A stretch of DNA of 64,000 bases from Punica granatum (taxonomy: Eukaryota > Streptophyta > Magnoliopsida > Myrtales > Lythraceae), in assembly GCF_007655135.1 (NCBI RefSeq), contig NC_045131.1, positions 15,980,001 through 16,044,000 of the forward strand, in the 5' to 3' direction. How positions within the stretch are numbered: the stretch's first letter is position 1; each line of letters opens with the position of its first letter. This document shows positions 56,841 to 64,000 of the stretch, one piece after another. The notes under the pieces were generated by a model, which was not told where the DNA came from, did not search any database, and saw nothing but the letters and a program-made list of their open reading frames with translations. Both the position numbers and the translations under genes were made by a program.

Positions 56841-57423
56841 CCATATATTAAAATATGAACTATAAGCCGTAAATGCATATACAATTAAAAACTTACTTAG
56901 AGAAGATCATTTAAGATTTTTTCATTATTTAAAAATGTTATTTAAAAAATTAATAGATGGTTTATCCCAAAAAAAAAAAGACCGAGAAATCTAGGTTAGT
57001 AGTTCTCGTCAAGAAACTCCTAACACAATCATCCTGCTCACATGTATTTTTAGAAATGTACTCGAACCACAGTTCAATAGCAAATCGAAACCCGCCCACA
57101 AGTCGATCTAGGACTCATAGAATTTTCTTGTGGTTGCGGAATTAAGACTCCCAAAATCAAAGCACGCTTAGCTTGAAGCAATCGGAAATTACCGAAAAAA
57201 GGTCGGTGACCAAATCGGTACATAATAATGTTCAAGCCAATCGAAAAATCATCTATTAACATTGATGGCCCTAATCAACAACTTACATACTTTACAATTG
57301 CATACTAATCAACCATCGTTAGATCTAAACCCGATAGTTAATAATAATTAATCCCCCCAAAAAAGAGGAAAAGTTGGATAGTATTAAGATAAAAATGGAT
57401 AATATATACATATATTCTTTCTT

Positions 57424-57750
57424 CTACACCGGCACGAACGAGGGTTTCAGGGGAGCCGGCTCGTAGCAGAAGGGCGCCGCCGGGTGCTGCCACGTCTTGA
57501 AGACAACCGGCTTCCTCTCCTGGTCCGCCCGCGGATCCTCCCGGAGCCTGACCTCCTCCGCCACCGCAGGCCGGTCGATGAGCTCCGGGGACGTGGGCGA
57601 GGAGGCGAGGGGAGACAGGAGCGGGATCGCCACGTTCCAGTGGGAGGCCGGGGCGGCGATCTGCAGGGACGCCGGTGCCCGCCGCTGGAGGCGGCTCGGC
57701 TGACGGCGCCGGGATCCGGCGGCGGAGCTGGCCCTGGTCTTGTCGGACAT
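57424..57750 (-). CDS. Small plant protein of the At4g14450 family (uncharacterized)
   Basis: The 108-residue product has an N-terminal Arg/Ser-rich part (SRRRQPSRLQRRAPASLQI), a conserved core SHWNVAIPLLSPLASSP, and the C-terminal block KPVVFKTWQHPAAPFCYEPA ending FVPV. These blocks are the signature of the plant proteins annotated as 'uncharacterized protein At4g14450, chloroplastic-like'. Function is unknown; the basic N-terminus may explain the predicted plastid location in that annotation. A longer frame reaches 58092, but I choose the Met at 57750 because a TATA box (57870-57880) and a CT-rich leader lie upstream of it. Intronless and GC-rich compared with its surroundings. Two SINEs sit upstream in its promoter region. 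Confidence 0.88.
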   Translation of the reverse strand: MSDKTRASSAAGSRRRQPSRLQRRAPASLQIAAPASHWNVAIPLLSPLASSPTSPELIDRPAVAEEVRLREDPRADQERKPVVFKTWQHPAAPFCYEPAPLKPSFVPV

Positions 57751-57805
57751 CGGTGACAGAGAATTCGGTTGCTGTGTTTGCGGCTGCAAGCAAATGGAGA
57801 CTGTG

Positions 57806-57831
57806 GGTGAAAGGAGGAGAGAGACTGAGGC
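57806..57831 (-). promoter_or_regulatory. CT-rich leader (Y patch) of the At4g14450-like gene
   Basis: On the gene strand this reads CCTCAGTCTCTCTCC and then TCCTTTCACCC, a pyrimidine patch between the TATA box and the start codon, as is common in plant core promoters. Confidence 0.5.
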
Positions 57832-57869
57832 GGAGAGTGATTGGGGGAGGAGAGCGTCGGACGATGCGG

Positions 57870-57880
57870 TTATATATATG
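57870..57880 (-). promoter_or_regulatory. TATA box of the At4g14450-like gene
   Basis: CCATATATATAACC on the minus strand lies about 120 bases upstream of the chosen start codon. This predicts a transcript start around 57840 and a leader near 90 bases, and it excludes the longer upstream reading frame from being translated. Confidence 0.65.
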
Positions 57881-58049
57881 GGGAAGGATGGAAGCGTGGG
57901 TGGCACGCGCTTGAGGGGTCGGGTCGGGAAATGGTCAAAGAGTCGGGTCGTTGACGTCGGAGCTGTTTTTGAAGCATTCTTGTCTTTGTGGGTTAATTTT
58001 AGGGAGAGAGGATCTTTTCCGGTTTGACGGTGTCCGTTTGGAGCCTTCT

Positions 58050-58239
58050 CTTTTTTTTTTTGGCTAATCCGGAGTGTTCGGGCTTCACTCAACTAATCCT
58101 CGAGACTCCGTGAACTCCCGGCGATACACGGAACGGATAATCACGTCAAAAGCATTCCGATAATTCCAAGAGATTTCGACCCCGGGATCGGGTGAATACT
58201 TAAACTTCTCATTACCACTAAGTCAAACTCTTTGGAGTT
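58050..58239 (-). mobile_element. Au-like SINE, copy 1, minus strand
   Basis: On the minus strand it has a tRNA-like head with A box TGACTTAGTGGTAATGAG and B box GATCCCGGGGTCGAAATC. A body follows with CGGAGTCTCGAGGATTAG, and it ends in GGATTAGCC plus an A run (T run at 58051-58061 on the plus strand). CCGTTTGGAGCCTTCT (58034-58049) and CCGTTTGAAGCCTTCT (58240-58255) form a 16 bp target duplication with one mismatch. It is diverged from copy 2 but collinear with it. It lies about 170 bases upstream of the TATA box of the neighbouring gene, in the same orientation as that gene. Confidence 0.9.
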
Positions 58240-58720
58240 CCGTTTGAAGCCTTCTGTTTCTCTCTTTATTTTATTTTTTTTCTTTTGCTTCGACCTTTTT
58301 TTTAAAAAATTTCTTTCCCATGAGAGTAGTTTATTTTATTCAACCACAACCTTTCCACTAGGGCTGCTAAAAAATATCTATATAATAATCAAAAAATTGA
58401 AAAATCATACGTATATCTCAATATCCCAAAATATGATTCCGTTAAAGTGCAGTTTTCCTGAATTTTTTTATATGGTTTGGTTTTTTATTTTAAAGTTAAA
58501 AATCAGGAAAAAAAAAGGAATATCATTTTTTACGGACCGTCCAACCCCTATCATGAAACAAAATTGTTTATGTATGTATTGAGCTATGAATTTATTTATT
58601 TTTTTCTGGATTATGAACTTACGTTATTTTACTACTTTTGGAATTATGGACTCTTCAGCTAAATGAAGCATATATTTAAAGTTATTTTGTTGGTGACGTT
58701 TTTGTTCTTTGTGATGCATT

Positions 58721-58901
58721 TTTTTTTTCTAACCCGGGGTATCCGGGCTTCGCCCGACTAATCCCCGAGGCTCCATGAACCCCCGGCGGCGCACGGAGCG
58801 GGTAATTACGCCAAAGGCACTCCGGTGGCCCCAAGGGGATTCGAACCCGGGTCTCGGTGCAAACTTGAGTGCACATTAACCACTAGGCCAAATCCTTTGG
58901 G
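58721..58901 (-). mobile_element. Au-like SINE, copy 2, minus strand, young
   Basis: On the minus strand the head reads GGATTTGGCCTAGTGGTTAA and GACCCGGGTTCGAATCCC, an intact B box. The 3' end has GGATTAGTCGGGCGAAGCCC and GGATACCCCGGGTTAG, then an A run. These are features of the Au SINE family that is widespread in flowering plants. A perfect 17 bp duplication GTTCTTTGTGATGCATT flanks it (58704-58720 and 58902-58918). The perfect duplication and well-kept Pol III boxes indicate a recent insertion compared with copy 1. Confidence 0.95.
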
Positions 58902-58919
58902 GTTCTTTGTGATGCATTA

Positions 58920-61289
58920 TATATGAGGTTTACAGACACTCATGCTAAACAAAATTGACTCAAGATATTGTTCTATATGACTAATTACTCACAATGTATT
59001 ATGGGCAATACATTATACAGCCGTACAGCATAATCAATTATTCAGTTAACTTAACCAAGAAATCAAATTTTATGACTTGATTTTACTTTTAAAAAAATGT
59101 GGTTTAAATATGAATATAGTTTTCAATTTTCGAGAAATCAGATTCATGATATGGTTATGATTTGAGCGAAAAACCACACCCAATCAAAACTGCACACCCC
59201 TACCTTCCAAAAGTCCATATGGATCAAAGTTGATCCATGTTCAAGCACACCCACCGATACATGGATGAGAGATTCAAGCCCGCAACCTCGTGAACTATTC
59301 ACGAGCCATACGCAAGTCTTTATATACTTGCACTGACTCTTCATGTTATTTAAAATTAATTTATTTCTTGTATTATATTAAGTTATAAAAATATACTTTC
59401 TAAAATTATTAAGATTTAAAAATATATTTTTGAAATTATTGCACTGACTTTTAATGGTTTTTAATTTATTCTTTGAATTCGATGGAAATTTAATTGGAGA
59501 ATAGTCTCTTTTTTTTGCGGAAAAGTTTCTGACGGAATTTTTGTAGTAATTACAATGGAATGAAATCTATCCGAAAATTTCCGTGGAAAATTTGCAGATC
59601 ATTCTCATTTGGTGGGAAAATAAGATAGAATTAGTGAGATACCTAAATTGTCTATGACCTCTAACTTTATATATGGGGTTTGTTTTGTTTAATTACTTGC
59701 TATAATGATTGAAAGAGTTGTTTAACCATAATTTATCTTTTGGTTAGTGAAGTCAATGTGAAAAGGGCGGGTTACGTAACTTGATTAAAGAAAAAAAGGT
59801 CTGCTTAATCAAAAGAAAAAAAAAACTTTCAAGGGGATTAACATGCATGTTGGTTCCAAAAGTCATAAAAAGAAACTTATCTATAAGCTTGAAAAAAACG
59901 TTTCCTTAGATCAAATCTATTGGCGCAAACTCTGTACAATGTGGACATACCTCCCGTGGCCGCTGACTCTCAATTAATCGAGATCAATGAACGTTCGTTT
60001 TACGGCTTTCAGATTGTGGATGGCGTTGCCTAGATTTTAAACGAGCAATATTACTGACACGGCATCACGAGAGCACACAATGTCTTTATAGAGTATTAGA
60101 CACAAGGGTACGTAACTATACTTATATGTAAAATACATTTTTTCTCGTGAATCTTGAGGATTTTTTCATAACATGTAAAAATTACATGATAAGAGTACAA
60201 CGAAAAATGCTCAAGAAACGAAAATTACAAGATCATAAATAGTCGGATCCTCCCAGACATATTACACAGGAGAAATGCAATGAACAACAAAGTAGTAGCT
60301 AGCCGAAAATTCCGATCAAATCCTTATGCCGTCACACATGGACCCTGGTAGACCAAGTAAGGATCCTCAAGCCATAAATCCATGTAGAACTCAGCTATCT
60401 GATATCGAGGTCTCCGCGATCGATATCAGAGCAAAGCAGTGGGTGCCTTTAGTTGTACTTATGCACTAGGAACCAATCAGAGAGTCAAGCTGCCAAATCA
60501 AACCGATAATCCAGTAGAATACCGGGAGCCGACCAATCCGGCATGTCGGTGAAGGTACTTGCAACAAGAGAAACAAAAGAGGGAGAGGCCGAAAAGTTTC
60601 AAGAGCAGCCCCTTCAGTCATCCACCAGGCCTAAACCGGGTAGAATCCCAATCGACCCAACCCAAATCAAATTTCATATGACTCGAGCTGGATCCGACCG
60701 GATCTGATCGAATGAAGAATCATATCTGGTAGGTCACTTGGCAGCAGCATGGAAGCAGCATGTTCAGAAGAAGAGCAACAACAATTCGACCTCCTCCAGA
60801 CAGTAAAAGTTTGGAGCTTCCAGATCGCATATCTCCTTTCAAGCTCCAAGCACTAACCGACTCAAAGACTTCAAGACAAGAGCTCGCCAAACAAAACATC
60901 ATGCTGCAAGGAGGTAAAAGCTAAGGATCTTGGCAAGATTTAGCAGAGGTTCCGACATTGAGAGGCTGGAGGAGAAGCGTAGGGAGGGGGCGGGCTAGCC
61001 AAAGAAGTAGAAGCCGCCATCGAGGAAAGAAGGAAAGGCACCGCCAGAGAGAAGGAGAAGAAGAGGAGCGGACGTGGCGACTCATCAAAAGCTACCAAAA
61101 AGGCGGTGAAGGGAATATCAGTCACCGGTGAAGAGGATGGTGGTAGCCTATGATCAAGACCGCGGACAGGCAGCCAACGCATGTGGCTGGAGCTATGCAC
61201 GTCGGCTAGAAAACAGATATGAGAGTGAAGGGTCGAGAGAGAAAGGAGAGAGGAGAGCTGACTGAACATATAAAAAGAGACTTGTCCCT
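58920..61289. other. AT-rich intergenic DNA, then a GC-balanced non-coding stretch
   Basis: No gene could be confirmed. 60240-61270 is more GC-balanced, and on the minus strand has a TATA-like word near 61262-61270 followed by a CT-rich leader, so it looks like a promoter-leader pair. The reading frame after it (60940-61269) is Ser/Pro-rich and breaks off without a domain. It could be a decayed LTR, an lncRNA gene or a pseudogene. Confidence 0.35.
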
Positions 61290-61815
61290 TTTTTTTACTG
61301 TTAATAATCGAAAAAGTACAAACTTTTCACATTTTAACAATAGTATAAACTTTTTTCATTAACTTAAAAATACACAAACTTTCAATTTTATAACAATTTT
61401 AGCACAGCGACAAATTTTTTATTAATTTGGATGTAATCGAGACTACGGAGGAGCGCCGGCGACCCCAATCTGGGTGGAGGGTGTCGACAACCCAAATTGA
61501 GGGGTGATGGCCAAGGTCGTGGTTCCACCCTCTGGAATCGGGAGAATCCTCAATTTGAGGGTTCTTCCAATTCTGTGGGGATGGAGGCCTCGATTCCAAC
61601 CACCACCCCCTAATTGGGCTTACTGGCGTCCTCCCCCTGATTGGGGTCGTCGACGTTCTTTGTGGAATTAATTCCGTCCAAATTAACGGAAAATTTGACG
61701 CCGTGTTGGAATTATTATCAAATTGAAAGTTTGTCAATTTTTAGATTAAAAAAAAATTTGTACTATAATGGTTAAAAATATGAAAATTTCATGTATTTTT
61801 TATTATGAACTCTTT
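61280..61815. mobile_element. Foldback/MULE-like element with TIRs of about 110 bp
   Basis: The left side (AAAGTACAAACTTTTCAC, then CAAACTTTCAATTTTATAAC) is matched by the reverse complement of the right side (AAATACATGAAATTTTCAT, then CAAACTTTCAATTTGATAAT) over about 110 bases. The central part (61430-61680) is GC-richer and gives a 112-codon minus frame with no recognisable domain. T-rich flanks may be a decayed 8-9 bp duplication, but it cannot be proven. Confidence 0.65.
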
Positions 61816-63120
61816 TTTTATATATAAATAACTTGTTCCTATTCCCTTGAGACGACTGATTTTTTTCTTTTTTTCTTTTTTTACTTTTTACCATATCCTT
61901 GTGTTTCTTTTAAAAAAAAAATATTTGCGTGACAAGTTATTAATTCCGCCAAGAATCTCTTGATGGCCAACCTTAGCTGGAAGGTACTGGCACAATGGTC
62001 TAGAAGTATCTCAGCATTCAATTTGAATTCGTGGAGAATAATTCTTAAGGGTTCCCTACAAATAGCTCCATCGCATAATCCAAGTTATTTTCTTCCACAG
62101 GTAAGAGATATGAGACCAACAAGGACAAGAACATGTGAGAGTCCCGCATTTGGCATTTTTCAGTAAGACAAACTAAACTCATTTCTAACTTAAAATCATT
62201 TGAATCAGGCTTATTTAGACTTAAGTTAATTTTTAATATAAAAGTTTAAGCTGTTAAATGATAATATTCAAATTTCATATATACTCATTATGCCTCTCAA
62301 CTTAACTTGAACAACCAAAAGGGAGTTACATTAAGATTGATTAATTATTTCGAAGAGAGGGATATAATGGAATAATACACGTACCCGTCTAGATTCATGA
62401 TCAATATATTTAAATGCAAAAAGAGAAAGTCTTCCTCGGGTCAATTGTCCCACCAAATTGGAGTATGGAATAGGAAATCCACCATCTTGGTTAGCATGTC
62501 CAAGTGCAAAAGAGGAAGTCCATCCCCGGACCCGTTATTGGGGACCAATTATTTAAAGGCTTTAAGAAGTTTTAAGAAATGACTATTATTTGATGAGAAA
62601 ATCTTAAATGATCTTACCTCACAATGATGTGGCAATGCAAAATCAATAAGATTATTTCAATTAAGAATATTTACCATAATTAATAGAGAAATTAACACTT
62701 ATTATTCTATTTATTGCAATTCAACTGGTATTTTTTCACATCATGTGACGAGATAAGATCGCTGAAGAATCCATCATTGTTTGACACAAGGAGTTCTTTC
62801 GTGCTCCTAGTTCATCACATGACCTAGGAGGGTATCAATTAGATTTTGATGAACTTATAAATGAGAACTAATCGCATGAATCGTGTACTATAATCTATTA
62901 TCACTATACTAGAAAAGGATGTAGTGCTGTAACTTTTACTTTTCTATACTGCCCATAGAATCATATTTCTGATTAATAATAACCACTATATAAGGGGTAC
63001 AATTTATAAATGCCCATAATCAACTGCCCCATTTTTTCTCCACCACGCACATTTCCCGCACACCTTATTTTTATCGCAATCAAAATGTACTTTTTAATTA
63101 ATGTTGAAAACATTAGTATT
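61816..63120. other. AT-rich intergenic DNA
   Basis: No gene or defined repeat was recognised. Confidence 0.45.
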
Positions 63121-63122
63121 AA

Positions 63123-63302
63123 TTTTTCGATATGTATCTTGATATCTAGAAACCTAATGAACTCCGACTAAACTAGTTCGAGTAGGATTGATCCATTAAG
63201 GGGTAAAGTTCTCACGACATAAATTTTCTTCATTTACAATATTCGAACCCGAGACCTTGCTTAAGGAAAATAAGTGTCGAACCACTTTAACCAACCATAT
63301 TT
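63123..63302 (-). mobile_element. tRNA-derived SINE, minus strand
   Basis: On the minus strand it starts GGTTGGTTAAAGTGGTTCG (A-box region), continues to AAGGTCTCGGGTTCGAATAT (B box), and then to TTTACCCCTTAATGGATC and CTAGTTTAGTCGGAGTTC, the typical body of a plant SINE family. The end near 63123 is A-rich. Flanks ATTAGTATTAATT and TTTAGTTGATAATT are only roughly alike. Confidence 0.6.
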
Positions 63303-63712
63303 AGTTGATAATTTACTATAATTCTATTCAATATTTATTTTTCTTAAACATGTATTGCAAATTTAATTTCATTCATTAATAATTTTTCCAATGAAACTAT
63401 GGATATTCTGAGCCTATTGAGGCTAATCTCATTCAATTGGTGGCTTGCCCTTGATCATGAAATCATTTGATTAGTATATTTATATCATAGTAATCTCGTG
63501 CGTAATACGGATTTCACGTCTAGTTTTTCTTTTATGAGAATACAGGTTAATCTTGTTAAATGCTGAAACTAATACCAATCAAATATAAATTTAACTCTAA
63601 CCACAAAGTACTTTCAGTACGTCCTACATTGTAAGTAAAATTCACTAAGAGCTCAATTTGTTATTGAGTCATACTTGGGTGACTATAGGTAAATTTTTAC
63701 TAATTGTAATTA
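63303..63712. other. AT-rich intergenic DNA
   Basis: No gene or repeat was recognised. Confidence 0.45.
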
Positions 63713-64000
63713 GGGTAAATTACACTGGTGATTCAAAAAGTTTTACTAATGTATCAAGTTGGTCCAAAAAGTTTTTTTTACTACTTGATGGTACAAAATG
63801 TTTCAAAGTTGTAACATGATAATACAAACCGTTATCTCGCCATTGACGTCGTCATCTCGCCGTTGACATGGGTGGACCTTTAAGTTAATTAAAGAAATAT
63901 TTTGTACCATTATGTTAATATTTTGGACCATTAAGTGACAACTTCAAAAGATTTTGAACCATCATGTAACGTTCCATCAACTCCTAAAAACATATCAGAG
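63713..64000. repeat. Mutator-like TIR, family T, running off the window edge
   Basis: GTAAATTACACTGGTGATTC, then CAAAAAGTTTTACTAATG and AATACAAACCGTTATCTCG, correspond to 56625-56760. The inner part repeats ATCTCGCCRTTGACR twice. The element seems to continue past 64000, so its far end and any duplication cannot be seen. Confidence 0.5.

Larger units (their letters stand above)
54680..57423. other. AT-rich intergenic DNA with repeat fragments
   Basis: No gene is supported; a 93-codon frame at 54951-55232 has no recognisable motif. The stretch holds a 20-base palindrome at 55371, an AT microsatellite at 55726-55748, a possible SINE tail beside it and a Mutator-like TIR fragment near 56625. 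Confidence 0.4.

Noticed and set aside
57484..58027. Plus-strand frames and a longer 222-codon minus frame over the At4g14450-like gene
   Set aside because: Plus frames are antisense shadows. The 114 extra upstream codons on the minus strand cross the TATA box and leader and lack family similarity.
59144..59344. Minus-strand B-box-like block (GGTTGCGGGCTTGAATC) suggesting another SINE or tRNA
   Set aside because: No cloverleaf, no convincing A box or tail and no target duplication; too decayed to call.
60940..61269. 109-codon Ser/Pro-rich minus frame after a TATA-like word
   Set aside because: No domain, and the reading frame does not extend into a recognisable protein; promoter-like words alone are not enough.
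1..64000. CRISPR array, bacterial operon, organelle insertion, rDNA or virus-derived genes
   Set aside because: No regularly spaced direct repeats, rRNA-like blocks, plastid or mitochondrial genes, or viral coat/replicase signatures were seen; the retroelement domains are ordinary plant LTR types.

Overview
This window is nuclear DNA from a flowering plant. The evidence is plant-lineage LTR retrotransposons (Tat-type Ty3/gypsy, Ty1/copia and two internally deleted LTR elements), plant tRNA-derived SINEs (including an Au-like family), Mutator, hAT and PIF/Harbinger-like non-autonomous DNA transposons, a eukaryotic tRNA-Lys(UUU), and two plant-specific protein genes. The AT-rich intergenic DNA and protein similarities fit a eudicot; I cannot name the species.

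Gene content is low. Only two protein genes are convincing, both on the minus strand: an intronless DUF3475/DUF668 gene (18395-20215) and a small gene of the 'uncharacterized protein At4g14450' family (57424-57750). One intact tRNA-Lys(UUU) lies at 33064-33136. Nearly all other open frames are pieces of dead transposons or chance frames.

Layout: 1-7.5 kb is LTR-like and low-complexity DNA, probably a very long Tat/Ogre-type LTR plus a degenerate array of about 150 bp units. 7.86-10.72 kb is a dead Tat-lineage pol (RT, RNase H, second RNase H, integrase) split by a 0.3 kb MITE. 12.31-14.34 kb is a 2 kb foldback palindrome. 16.6-20.5 kb holds the DUF668 gene and its flanks. 20.97-21.58 and 27.49-28.16 kb are two inverted copies of one hAT-like MITE. 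23.72-26.23 and 28.24-29.38 kb are two Mutator-like elements, each with a perfect 9 bp target duplication. 29.4-36.4 kb is AT-rich with the tRNA gene and SINE pieces. 36.45-37.99 kb is a repeat unit whose second copy (39.41-47.27 kb) was split by a minus-strand copia element. That copia element carries an internally deleted gypsy-like element in its coding region and a MITE in one LTR. 49.33-51.54 kb is a complete gag-only LTR element. 52-54.7 kb has LTR-like and TRIM-like pieces and a third MITE copy. 57.4-58.9 kb has the At4g14450-like gene with two Au-like SINEs upstream. 59-64 kb is AT-rich with a foldback element, another SINE and Mutator-like TIR fragments.

The genes form no operon or visible pathway. 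The main content is a readable record of transposon insertions: several are dated relative to each other by nesting, empty sites and target-site duplications. No virus, toxin, CRISPR or bacterial feature was seen.
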